A DNA stretch of 64,000 bases from Pseudomonas lini (GTDB lineage Bacteria; Pseudomonadota; Gammaproteobacteria; Pseudomonadales; Pseudomonadaceae), in the NCBI RefSeq assembly GCF_030812475.1, contig NZ_JAUSSR010000016.1, forward strand, positions 1-64,000, read 5' to 3'. How positions within the stretch are numbered: position 1 is the first letter of the stretch; each line of letters begins with the position of its first letter. The notes under the pieces were generated by a model. That model saw nothing but the letters and a program-made list of their open reading frames with translations. It did no database searches and had not been told where the DNA came from. Made by a program: the position numbers and the translations under genes. Shown here piece after piece: positions 42,957-51,520 of this stretch.

Positions 42957-44198
42957 TCACCCAAGATCGCTTTTCATGGGAAAGATATGCGCGAGACTGG
43001 CTCTTTCCCGGGTAAGGTATGTGATAGCGGCCTTTTGAATATCCTCAGGAGTGACACTTTTAATTCGGGTTATTTCAAGCTCGAGAAGTTCCAATGGATA
43101 ATCCCGTGTTGCCACTCGGCTGATGAGCAGCGATTGTCCAGTCACAGTATCCATGGTGTTTTGCAGGGCAGCGCTGAAGATCTTGATTGCAGGCTCAATT
43201 TCGTCGCAGGTAAAAGGTGTTTGCTTGATCCTCTCCAGTATTGTCCACATATGATCCTCAATTTCATCCGGCTGCAAAGTATAACCAAGAGCAAAGCCGA
43301 GCATGCCGTCGCCCCGCCCGTACCGGCTACGAGCAACCATCGAAGGAAGATTGGGGTCAAGCTTCAATAGTCGTGCTGGTGCTGAACGTGTAAAAAGTTC
43401 TGTCATAAGTTGCAAGGCACTTGCCGCTTGAGGGGCCGTGGTAGTTTCAAGTCCAGGTATGTTAAATATCACTTGCAACATTGGTTGCGGGATATCTTGC
43501 TGAGCGGTTATCTGGCGGTAACCAAGTTCCGGGACCGTCAGCACTTGAGTGGCCCGGTTGGGACTACCATGCCTGGCAATCTCGCCGAAGTACTTTTCAG
43601 CGAGACGTTTGACCTCGTCAATCGAAACATCGCCGGACACGACCAGCACCGAATTGTTCGGGCCATACCAGTCCTGATGCCAGGATTGCAGCTGCTCAAG
43701 CGTTGGCTCAGTGCCCTCAGCTGCACCTGCGGGCGGTAGATAATGGCTTCTGCCCTTATCCGCCAGCATCTCGAGTTGGTGATTGAATCCAAAACGAAGG
43801 GTTGGTGGAATCGTATTTTTCTTTTTTCCAAATCTCCAGATTTCCAAATGGCGGCGTAAAACATCTTCCTGGAGGACCTGTCGCATAAAGGAAGACTTTG
43901 CCTCGAACGCCATTTCCAAATGCTCACGGGGCAACACTATTCCGTCGAAACCTGTTTCCCTGCCGCCAACGTTTGGCAGTTGTTCGATCGTTTCGTCATC
44001 ATAGCTATACATGGCATCCAGAACGGCTTCATTGATGCCTTTCTGATGTGGATGTTCATCATCTGAATCTACTTTATATTGGAGGGTCAAACAGGCTTCG
44101 GCGGTTCGGTGGTCTTCGTGCACGATGACCCTCTGCCCGTTTTCGAGAATGAACTCGTGAGTGGGCCGAGAGAAAAGTTCAGTGGTAAATACATTCAT
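42957..44198 (-). CDS. M16-like protein without zinc motif (copy 2)
   Basis: A 413-residue M16B-fold protein, paralogous to copy 1 and to the active M16 protease nearby (start FSRPTHEFILENGQRVIVHEDHR). The HxxEH position reads EAVLD (about 57-61), so zinc binding and catalysis should be lost. No signal peptide. M16 landmarks persist: WHQDWYGPNNSVLVVSGDVS (about 174-193) and YFGEIARHG. Base composition is visibly lower in GC than its neighbours. It follows rsmD by 133 bp. Function unknown. Confidence 0.8.
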   Translation of the reverse strand: MNVFTTELFSRPTHEFILENGQRVIVHEDHRTAEACLTLQYKVDSDDEHPHQKGINEAVLDAMYSYDDETIEQLPNVGGRETGFDGIVLPREHLEMAFEAKSSFMRQVLQEDVLRRHLEIWRFGKKKNTIPPTLRFGFNHQLEMLADKGRSHYLPPAGAAEGTEPTLEQLQSWHQDWYGPNNSVLVVSGDVSIDEVKRLAEKYFGEIARHGSPNRATQVLTVPELGYRQITAQQDIPQPMLQVIFNIPGLETTTAPQAASALQLMTELFTRSAPARLLKLDPNLPSMVARSRYGRGDGMLGFALGYTLQPDEIEDHMWTILERIKQTPFTCDEIEPAIKIFSAALQNTMDTVTGQSLLISRVATRDYPLELLELEITRIKSVTPEDIQKAAITYLTRERASLAHIFPMKSDLG

Positions 44199-44300
44199 CC
44201 GTTATTAGTCCTTTGCGTCCTGGCGAGTTGTTTCGCAAGTTCACCATGGCTAAAAATGGATGAATGAGCCAAATACTGATTTGTTGCCGTTTGAAAACAC
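44193..44300 (-). repeat. Upstream region of copy 2, homologous to that of copy 1
   Basis: Counterpart of 42590-42705. It lies between rsmD and M16-like copy 2 and is the likely original, since intact rsmD adjoins it. Confidence 0.8.
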
Positions 44301-44331
44301 CGAACGGATTGTTAGTCCATCCGGATAATAT

Positions 44332-44946
44332 TCAAGCGGGCAGCTCAAGGCTGCGCTGCCACAACGCGTAATACACCCGCCCGGATTTCTGCTCCCGATG
44401 CAGGCGCCAGTTCGCTGGCAGGCCAAGCGTCGAAGGCGCGTTTTCGCTTTCGGTGTAGATCCAGGCGTCATTGGCCAGCCACTGACGTTCTTCCAGCAAC
44501 GTGCACACAGTCGGCAAAAGATTCTGGTTGAATGGCGGGTCGAGGAACACCAGGTCGTAGGCCACCGCCGGCTGGGTTTCCAGATAGCGCAGGGCGTCTG
44601 CTGTCTGGACCTGGCCGGTGGTGCAGCGCAGCGTCCCCAGGTGTTCCTTGAGGCTGGACACGGCGAGGTTGCTGGCGTCCAGCGCCTGACCCATGGCCGC
44701 GCCACGGGACAGTGCTTCGAGGAACAGGGCGCCGCTGCCGGCGAACGGATCCAGTACCTTGGCTCCGGCGACATACGGCGCGAGCCAGTTGAACAGGGTT
44801 TCACGCACCCGGTCCGGGGTCGGGCGCAGGCCCGGGGCGTCGGGGAAGCTCAGCTTTCGGCTGCGCCATTCGCCGCCGATGATGCGCAGTTGATTCACAC
44901 CGTTATGTACGTTGTGAACGGGTTTTTTCGGGCGGGAAGTGGCCAT
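44332..44946 (-). CDS. rsmD: 16S rRNA (guanine966-N2)-methyltransferase
   Basis: A 204-residue SAM-dependent enzyme modifying G966 of 16S rRNA. It has LRIIGGEWRSRKLSFPD near the N-terminus (about 21-37), the SAM loop VLDPFAGSGALFLEALSRGA (about 60-79) and the catalytic LVFLDPPFNQNL (about 127-138). ATG 44946 overlaps the stop of the upstream M16 gene (TGATG), so they are coupled; a TTG at 44949 is less likely. Confidence 0.95.
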   Translation of the reverse strand: MATSRPKKPVHNVHNGVNQLRIIGGEWRSRKLSFPDAPGLRPTPDRVRETLFNWLAPYVAGAKVLDPFAGSGALFLEALSRGAAMGQALDASNLAVSSLKEHLGTLRCTTGQVQTADALRYLETQPAVAYDLVFLDPPFNQNLLPTVCTLLEERQWLANDAWIYTESENAPSTLGLPANWRLHREQKSGRVYYALWQRSLELPA

Positions 44947-46436
44947 CAATGCTCCGGAACCCCGAGCGGTTGCTCGGCAGGTTTATCAGAAGGGGCCGGT
45001 AACGGCTTTTGCGGCACGGTCGGGCCAGCGCTGACGATGACCAGTTTGTCCGTGCTCAGGTGTTTGTTCAGTGCGGTCTTGACCTGTTCAACGGTCAGGC
45101 TCTGGGACTGCTGCATGAAGTCTTCCAGGTAGCTCAACGGCAGGTTGTAGAAACCCATGGCGCCGAGCTGGCCGACGATATCGGCGTTGCTGGCGGTGGA
45201 CAACGGGAAGCTGCCGGCCAGCTCGCGCTTGGCGTCATCGAGCTCTTTTTCCGTCGGACCGGTCTTGAGGTAGTCGGCGAGTACATCCTGCACCAGTTTC
45301 AGTGTGCCTTCGCTCATCTCGGCGCGGGTTTGCAGGTTGATCATGAACGGACCGCGCGCCTGCATCGGGGTGAAGCCCGAATATACACCGTAGGCCAGGC
45401 CACGCTTCTCGCGCACTTCGCTCATCAGCCGAGTGCCAAAACCACCGCCGCCAAGGATCTGGTTGCCCATGGACAGCGCCGCGTAATCCGGATCGTCACG
45501 GTCAATGCCCAGCTGCGCGAGCATCAGGTTGGTCTGCTTGGACGGAAACTCGATGTGGCCGATGCTGGCTTTCGGTTCTGCCGGTTGCGCGATCTTCGCC
45601 AGGGCCGGTCCTTTGGGCAGCGCACCGGAAACCTGTGCGGCAATCGCCTCGGCTTCGGCGCGGGACAGGTCGCCAACCAGCGCTATCACCACATTGCCGG
45701 AGGCGTAGGCTTTTTCATGGAACGCCTTCAGTTGCGCCAGGGTGATCGCCGGTACGGTTTTCGCCGTGCCATCGCTGGAATGCGCGTACGGGTGATCGCC
45801 GTAGAGCCGATTCATCAGCTCCAGGCTGGCCAGCTTGCCGGGGTTCTGCTTCTGGTATTCAAAACCGGCGAGCATCTGGTTCTTGATGCGCGTGAACGAA
45901 TCGGCAGGGAAGGTCGGTTTGCCGACCACTTCCGAGAACAGTTTCAGCGCGGGTTCGCGTTTGTCCGGGGCGCTGAGGCTGCGCAGGGACGCCAGTGCCA
46001 TGTCCTTGAATGCGCCGTTGCCAAAGTCCGCGCCCAGGCCTTCGAAGCCCTGGGCGATGGCGCCGACATCCTTACCTTCCACGCCTTCGTTGAGCATGGC
46101 GTTGGTCAGTACGGCCAGGCCCGGCGCGTCGGCGTCCTGGCTGCTGCCTGCGGAAAAGATCAGGCGCAGGTCGAACATCGGCAATTCCCGAGCCTCGACG
46201 AATAGCACCTTGGCGCCTTCGGCGGTGTTCCAGGTCTGCACATCCAGCCTGCGGTGGCTGGGCGCCTTGCCATCGAGCTCGGCCAGCGATTGCAGTTTCT
46301 GGCTGGCCTTGGCCTTGTCCAGGACCTCGCTGGCCTTTGATTCGTCGGTCTTTGCAAAGTAAAAGGCGGCAGACCCGATCAGTGCGACGGCAACCAGGCC
46401 GATCAGGGCCAGGCGCGGTTTTTTACGCTCACTCAT
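44946..46436 (-). CDS. M16 family partner subunit, non-catalytic
   Basis: A 496-residue protein with one N-terminal membrane helix (about 9-28, after MSERKKPR), so it is probably anchored and periplasmic. It has both M16 domains but no HxxEH (the site reads VLTNAML). It does carry the C-terminal Arg/Tyr region EVREKRGLAYGVYSGF that completes the active site in two-subunit M16B proteases. It overlaps the catalytic subunit gene by 8 bp. ATG 46436 (MSERKKP) is used instead of the 8-codon-longer frame. Confidence 0.87.
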   Translation of the reverse strand: MSERKKPRLALIGLVAVALIGSAAFYFAKTDESKASEVLDKAKASQKLQSLAELDGKAPSHRRLDVQTWNTAEGAKVLFVEARELPMFDLRLIFSAGSSQDADAPGLAVLTNAMLNEGVEGKDVGAIAQGFEGLGADFGNGAFKDMALASLRSLSAPDKREPALKLFSEVVGKPTFPADSFTRIKNQMLAGFEYQKQNPGKLASLELMNRLYGDHPYAHSSDGTAKTVPAITLAQLKAFHEKAYASGNVVIALVGDLSRAEAEAIAAQVSGALPKGPALAKIAQPAEPKASIGHIEFPSKQTNLMLAQLGIDRDDPDYAALSMGNQILGGGGFGTRLMSEVREKRGLAYGVYSGFTPMQARGPFMINLQTRAEMSEGTLKLVQDVLADYLKTGPTEKELDDAKRELAGSFPLSTASNADIVGQLGAMGFYNLPLSYLEDFMQQSQSLTVEQVKTALNKHLSTDKLVIVSAGPTVPQKPLPAPSDKPAEQPLGVPEH

Positions 46437-47784
46437 GAGTCGTCTCCTGTGGCAGTACATGGGCGACGCTGAGACGTTCGCGGGTGAAGTACAGCTTGGC
46501 GGCGTTCTGGATGTCTTGCGGCGTCACGCTTTCCAGGTCGGCCAGTTCGGTGTCCATCAGCTTCCAGGACAGGCCCACTGTTTCCAGCTGGCCGATAGCG
46601 GTGGCCTGGCTGGTGATCGAGTCACGCTCGTAGACCAGGCCGGCAATGACCTGAGCGCGTACGCGTTCGAGTTCTTCGGTGGACGGCGCCGTGGTTTTGA
46701 GCTGTTCGAGCAGCTTCCACAGACCGGCTTCAACCTCGGCCATGGTTTTGTTTTTCTGGGTGTTCGGTGTTGCCGACAGGGTGAACAGGCTGTCGCCACG
46801 GGTATAGGCGTCGTAGCTCGACGAGCCGCCGGACACCAGTTCTTCGCCGCGCTCCAGTTGAGTCGGGATGCGACCGCTGTAGCCGCCATCGAGCAGGGCC
46901 GAAATCAGGCGCAAGGCATTCACCGGGCGCTTGTCTTCGGCGGTGGCGATGCTGGGCACATTGAAGCCCAGCATCAGGCTCGGCAGCTGGGTCTGCACGT
47001 GCAAGGTGATCTGGCGTTCGCCCGGTTCAGCCAATTCCAGCGGGATTTTCGCCGCCGGCACGTCACGCTTGGCGATCGGGCCGAAGTAGCGTTGGGCCAG
47101 GGTTTTGACTTCATCCGGCGTCACGTCGCCCACCACCACCAGGGTGGCGTTGTTCGGCACGTACCAGGACTGGTACCAATGGCGCAGTTCTTCGACTTTC
47201 ATGCGGTCCAGGTCCGCCATCCAGCCGATGGTCGGCGTGTGGTAACCGCTGGCCGGGTAGGCCATGGCCTTGAACCGTTCGTAGGCCTTGGACATCGGCT
47301 TGTCGTCGGTGCGCAAGCGGCGTTCTTCTTTTATCACCTCGATCTCGCGGGCGAACTCGTCCGGCGGCAGGCGCAGGCTGGCCATGCGGTCGGCTTCCAG
47401 CTCGAAGGCCACGCCGAGGCGGTCGCGGGCCAGGACCTGGTAATAAGCGGTGAAGTCGTCGCTGGTGAAGGCGTTCTCTTCGGCGCCGAGGTCGCGCAGG
47501 ATCAGTGACGCCTCGCCGGGACCGACTTTCTCGCTGCCCTTGAACATCATGTGTTCCAGGGCGTGGGACAAACCGGTCTGGCCCGGGGTCTCGTAGCTTG
47601 AGCCGACCTTGTACCAGACTTGGGACACCACCACCGGCGCGCGATGGTCTTCGCGCACCACGACCTTCAGGCCGTTATCGAGGGTGAATTCGTGGGTGGG
47701 TTGTGGATCGGCAGCCAGGGCCGAAAGGGGCAGACAAACTGTGCTGAGCAGCAGGCCTGCAGCGCGGCGGGCTAGAGCATTCAT
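46429..47784 (-). CDS. M16 family zinc protease, catalytic subunit
   Basis: A 451-residue secreted protease. The signal peptide ends SALA (about residue 24). The zinc motif is H74-A-L-E77-H78 with the third ligand probably Glu154 (EVIKEERR). Together with the overlapping non-catalytic partner it should form a periplasmic M16B heterodimer, as in other pseudomonads (PA0371/PA0372). Its N-terminal sequence is the closest relative in this window of the two zinc-less paralogues at 41.3-44.2 kb. Confidence 0.92.
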   Translation of the reverse strand: MNALARRAAGLLLSTVCLPLSALAADPQPTHEFTLDNGLKVVVREDHRAPVVVSQVWYKVGSSYETPGQTGLSHALEHMMFKGSEKVGPGEASLILRDLGAEENAFTSDDFTAYYQVLARDRLGVAFELEADRMASLRLPPDEFAREIEVIKEERRLRTDDKPMSKAYERFKAMAYPASGYHTPTIGWMADLDRMKVEELRHWYQSWYVPNNATLVVVGDVTPDEVKTLAQRYFGPIAKRDVPAAKIPLELAEPGERQITLHVQTQLPSLMLGFNVPSIATAEDKRPVNALRLISALLDGGYSGRIPTQLERGEELVSGGSSSYDAYTRGDSLFTLSATPNTQKNKTMAEVEAGLWKLLEQLKTTAPSTEELERVRAQVIAGLVYERDSITSQATAIGQLETVGLSWKLMDTELADLESVTPQDIQNAAKLYFTRERLSVAHVLPQETTHE

Positions 47785-48127
47785 TCGTTTTTAAACCTTT
47801 GGGGCTGCCCGCTTGTTCTTAGCGTCAGCGGGCGAGAGGGTGCTAGGATACTGATCCGTTTTACTTGCGGCCACGCCTATCAGGCCTTTGCGTTTGATCA
47901 GGTTGTATGGGTTTGCGGCAAAAGGCTGTGGTTTATCAACTAGACTTTGCTTTTTCGCCGACTTTGCCGCTTCAGTCCTTCGTGAAATCGATTTTGTAAG
48001 GTGCCGTTTGCACCCAGATAAAATGTTGCGCGTGAACAAGCTGGATCAATCGCAGTCTGTTCAGCATCGAATATTCATTTGCCGAGGCGCCCGTTGGCGC
48101 GTCGCTACTGTGAGATAGCCGTCCTCC
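47785..48127. other. Divergent M16-ftsY intergenic region
   Basis: 343 bp between divergent genes and free of REPs. TATCCT on the minus strand (rc of 47843-47848) could be a -10 for the protease operon, and TAGACT near 47941 one for ftsY, both without convincing -35 boxes. A 76-codon open frame at 47888-48118 has Cys-rich, unstructured content and no good ribosome-binding site, so it is not called. Confidence 0.4.
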
Positions 48128-49720
48128 ATGTTTGGTTCCAACGACGACAAGAAAGCCCCAGCTGCGGCTGGCGAGAAGAAAAGCCTGTTCGGATGGCTGC
48201 GCAAAAAGCCGCAGGAACCCGTCGTCGAACAGCCACAGCCACTCCCTGAGCCAACCGCTGCGCCGTTAATCGACGAAAAGCCCGCGCCGACGGTCTTGCC
48301 GATCGCCGAGCCGGTGCTGCAACCGGTTACCCAGCCCGAGCCCCGTGTTGCGGCCGACACCGTGCCCCCGTTGCCGCTGACCCCCGCTGCCGAGCCTTGG
48401 CTGACATTGCCTGTGGCGGAAGAGCCGGTGGCCTTGGTCGAAGATGAGTTGGCGCCGCACATGGCGCCGCCGATTCCGGCACCGACGGCCTTTGCTCCCG
48501 AGCCGGTTCAGCCACCGGTGGTGGCGCCCGCTGTCGCGCCAGTGGTGGTGGCCGAGCCTGTTCCAGTGATCCCGGCACCCGTGGCTCCAGCATTTATTGC
48601 TCCGGTTGCTCCAGCTCCTGTTCCCGTTGCTTCGCCGGTTGTTCCTGCCCCGATTCCTGTTGCACCTCCGGTTGCTCCAGCACCCGTCCCTGTTGCTGCC
48701 CCGATTGCTCCAGCCCCCGTTCCCGTTGCCGCGGCACCTGTCGTGCCCGTCGAAGCTCCCGCAGAGCCTGTGCGTACCGAAGAAACCAAAGCCGGTTTCT
48801 TCGCCCGCCTCAAGCAAGGTTTGTCCAAGACCAGCGCCAGCATCGGCGAAGGCATGGCCAGCCTGTTCCTGGGCAAGAAGATCATCGATGACGAGCTGCT
48901 AGAAGACATCGAGACCCGCTTGCTGACCGCCGATGTGGGCGTCGAAGCCACTTCGGTGATCATCCAGCGCCTGACCCAGAAGGTTGCACGCAAAGAGCTG
49001 GCGGATGCGAACGCGCTCTACAAATCCTTGCAGGCTGAACTCGCGGCAATGCTCAAACCTGTCGAGCAGCCGCTGAAGATCACCTCGCAGAACAAGCCTT
49101 TCGTGATTCTGGTGGTGGGCGTCAACGGTGCCGGCAAGACCACTACCATCGGCAAGCTGGCGAAGAAGCTGCAGCTCGAAGGCAAGAAAGTCATGCTCGC
49201 GGCTGGCGACACGTTCCGCGCCGCAGCGGTCGAGCAATTGCAGGTCTGGGGCGAGCGCAACAAGATCCCGGTGATTGCCCAGCACACCGGCGCCGACTCG
49301 GCATCGGTTATCTTCGACGCCGTGCAGGCCGCCAAGGCCCGTGGCATCGACGTCCTGATTGCCGACACCGCCGGTCGCCTGCACACCAAAGACAACCTGA
49401 TGGAAGAGCTGAAGAAAGTGCGCCGGGTAATCGGCAAGCTCGATGCCGACGCGCCACACGAAGTGTTGCTGGTACTGGATGCCGGCACCGGCCAGAACGC
49501 CATCAACCAGGCCAAGCAGTTCAATCAGACCGTCGAACTGACGGGCCTGGCATTGACCAAACTCGACGGGACCGCCAAGGGCGGGGTGATTTTCGCCCTG
49601 GCCAAGCAATTCGGCCTGCCGATCCGCTACATCGGCGTCGGCGAAGGCATCGATGATTTGCGTACTTTTGAAGCAGAACCCTTTGTCCAGGCACTGTTTG
49701 CCGAACGGGAGCGTTCATGA
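48128..49720 (+). CDS. ftsY: Signal recognition particle receptor FtsY
   Basis: SRP receptor GTPase that docks ribosome-nascent chain complexes to the inner membrane. The 530-residue chain has a basic N-terminus, a very long low-complexity Ala/Pro/Val region (about 30-215, with repeated APVPVA-type units), then the NG domain. G1 is GVNGAGKTTTIGKLA (about 336-350), G3 DTAGRLHTKDNLMEEL, and G4 TKLDGTAKGG. The stop overlaps ftsE by 4 bp, giving the ftsYEX operon. Confidence 0.96.
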   Translation: MFGSNDDKKAPAAAGEKKSLFGWLRKKPQEPVVEQPQPLPEPTAAPLIDEKPAPTVLPIAEPVLQPVTQPEPRVAADTVPPLPLTPAAEPWLTLPVAEEPVALVEDELAPHMAPPIPAPTAFAPEPVQPPVVAPAVAPVVVAEPVPVIPAPVAPAFIAPVAPAPVPVASPVVPAPIPVAPPVAPAPVPVAAPIAPAPVPVAAAPVVPVEAPAEPVRTEETKAGFFARLKQGLSKTSASIGEGMASLFLGKKIIDDELLEDIETRLLTADVGVEATSVIIQRLTQKVARKELADANALYKSLQAELAAMLKPVEQPLKITSQNKPFVILVVGVNGAGKTTTIGKLAKKLQLEGKKVMLAAGDTFRAAAVEQLQVWGERNKIPVIAQHTGADSASVIFDAVQAAKARGIDVLIADTAGRLHTKDNLMEELKKVRRVIGKLDADAPHEVLLVLDAGTGQNAINQAKQFNQTVELTGLALTKLDGTAKGGVIFALAKQFGLPIRYIGVGEGIDDLRTFEAEPFVQALFAERERS

Positions 49721-50388
49721 TTCGTTTCGAACAGGTCGGTAAACGCTACCCGAACGGTCACGTCGGCTTGCATGAGCTGAGCTTTCGAGTCCGTCGGGGC
49801 GAATTCCTGTTTGTCACCGGCCATTCCGGTGCAGGTAAAAGCACCTTGTTGCGGCTGCTATTGGCCATGGAACGTCCGACCACTGGCAAATTGCTGCTGG
49901 CCGGGCAAGACCTGGCCACCATCAGCAACGCGCAGATACCTTTCCTGCGTCGGCAGATCGGCGTGGTGTTCCAGAACCACCAGCTGTTGTTTGATCGCAC
50001 GGTGTTCAATAACGTCGCGTTGCCGCTGCAGATTCTCGGCCTGTCCAAGGCCGAGATCGTCAAGCGCGTGGACTCGGCCCTGGAGCGCGTGGCGCTGTCG
50101 GACAAGACCGATCTGTACCCGGGCGATCTTTCTACCGGACAGCAACAGCGCGTCGGCATCGCCCGTGCCATCGTCCACCGCCCGGCCTTGCTGCTGGCGG
50201 ACGAACCAACCGGTAACCTTGACCCGCGCCTGGCAGCCGAAATCATGGGCGTCTTCGAAGACATCAACCGCCTGGGCACCAGCGTACTGATCGCCAGTCA
50301 CGACCTGGCGTTGATCGCTCGCATGCGGCATCGCATGCTGACCCTGCAACGTGGCCGATTGATCGGCGACGGGGAGGCCGCCGTATGA
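49717..50388 (+). CDS. ftsE: Cell-division ATPase FtsE
   Basis: A 223-residue ABC ATPase that with FtsX regulates septal peptidoglycan hydrolases. Walker A GHSGAGKSTLLRLLL lies near 35-49, the signature LSTGQQQRVGIARA near 140-153, and Walker B LLLADEPTGNLD near 159-170. It has 4-bp overlaps with both neighbours. Confidence 0.97.
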   Translation: MIRFEQVGKRYPNGHVGLHELSFRVRRGEFLFVTGHSGAGKSTLLRLLLAMERPTTGKLLLAGQDLATISNAQIPFLRRQIGVVFQNHQLLFDRTVFNNVALPLQILGLSKAEIVKRVDSALERVALSDKTDLYPGDLSTGQQQRVGIARAIVHRPALLLADEPTGNLDPRLAAEIMGVFEDINRLGTSVLIASHDLALIARMRHRMLTLQRGRLIGDGEAAV

Positions 50389-51407
50389 GTGCGACACGCA
50401 GCCCCAAGGTTTCCGAACGCGTAGCGCCCAAGGGTGCCGACCCGCAACCGCAGAAGAAAAAACGCGACGATGACGACGGTCCGGATTTTGCCACGCTGTT
50501 ACGCGCCTGGATCGAAAGCCATCGTGCCAGCCTGCTGGATAGCTTGCGTCGCCTGGGCAAACAACCCGTCGGCAGTTTTTTCACCTGCATGGTGATGGCG
50601 GTTGCCCTCAGTCTGCCCATGGGCCTGTCACTTTTGCTAGGCAATGTCGAGCGCCTCGGCGGTTCCTGGCAGCGTGCGGCGCAGATTTCCCTTTATCTGC
50701 AAATCGACGCCAGTCCGACCGAGGGCGAGGCGTTGCGTGAGCAGATCAAAGGCATGCCTGGTGTCGCGGAGGCCGAATATGTCGGCCGCGACCAGGCGCT
50801 GGAAGAGTTCCAACAGCAGTCCGGCCTGGGCGAGGCGCTCAAGGAATTGCCGGACAACCCGCTACCAGGCGTGGTGCTGGTGACCCCTGACGAAGTCGAC
50901 AAGCCTGCCCTTGAAGCATTGAGACAAAAACTTTCCGAGTTGCCGAAGGTACAACAGGCGCAACTTGATTTAGTCTGGGTCGAGCGTTTGGCGGCGATCC
51001 TCAAGCTGGGTGACCGTTTTGTCTTCGGTCTGACCGTGCTTCTGGTTTCTGCATTACTTTTGGTGATAGGCAATACCATTCGTCTTCATATTGAAAACCG
51101 CCGCACAGAGATAGAAGTGATTAAACTCGTGGGCGGCACTGACAGCTATGTGCGCCGACCCTTTCTGTATATGGGGGCGCTTTATGGCTTTGGTGCGGGG
51201 ATTTTTTCATGGGGCGTGCTGGCGTTCGGCCTGGACTGGCTGAACGATGCGGTAGTCGGGCTGGCCGGGTTATACGGCAGTGATTTCGCACTGGCTGGCG
51301 TACCGGTTGCCGATGGTCTGTCACTCTTGCTTGGCGCGGTGCTGTTGGGGTATATCGGTGCATGGATTGCAGTCGCACGCCACCTGAGGGAGCTTGCGCC
51401 AAAGTAA
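50385..51407 (+). CDS. ftsX: Cell-division permease-like protein FtsX
   Basis: A 340-residue inner-membrane protein with a charged cytoplasmic N-terminus (about 1-60), helix 1 near 63-85, a periplasmic domain (about 90-200), then three more helices (about 212-232, 262-285 and 303-327). It has the FtsX-type segment HIENRRTEIEVIKLVGGTD after helix 2. The N-terminal tail is longer than in E. coli; this is common in pseudomonads. Confidence 0.96.
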   Translation: MSATRSPKVSERVAPKGADPQPQKKKRDDDDGPDFATLLRAWIESHRASLLDSLRRLGKQPVGSFFTCMVMAVALSLPMGLSLLLGNVERLGGSWQRAAQISLYLQIDASPTEGEALREQIKGMPGVAEAEYVGRDQALEEFQQQSGLGEALKELPDNPLPGVVLVTPDEVDKPALEALRQKLSELPKVQQAQLDLVWVERLAAILKLGDRFVFGLTVLLVSALLLVIGNTIRLHIENRRTEIEVIKLVGGTDSYVRRPFLYMGALYGFGAGIFSWGVLAFGLDWLNDAVVGLAGLYGSDFALAGVPVADGLSLLLGAVLLGYIGAWIAVARHLRELAPK

Positions 51408-51444
51408 TATCATTTTGCTCGTATTGACCTTTCAGCGTTTATGG

Positions 51445-51471
51445 GAACTTGTCTTTCGGTTTCCGGTCAAT
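51445..51471 (+). promoter_or_regulatory. AlgU (sigma-22)-type promoter for rpoH
   Basis: GAACTT (51445-51450), 16 bp, then TCAAT (51467-51471) matches the envelope-stress sigma consensus GAACTT-N16/17-TCTGA closely in the -35. It lies 50 bp upstream of the rpoH start. P. aeruginosa rpoH is known to have an AlgU-dependent promoter. Confidence 0.65.
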
Positions 51472-51520
51472 TTTCGCAGTGCTGAACTGCACGAGTTATG
51501 TAAGTCGGAGGTTTTTTCGT

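Noticed and set aside
44946..46436. Loss of HxxEH in the larger M16 subunit as a novelty
   Set aside because: This is the normal non-catalytic partner of two-subunit M16B proteases and keeps the expected Arg/Tyr region, unlike the two zinc-less paralogues.
47888..48118. 76-codon frame upstream of ftsY
   Set aside because: No ribosome-binding site, irregular composition, and it occupies the presumed ftsY promoter region.
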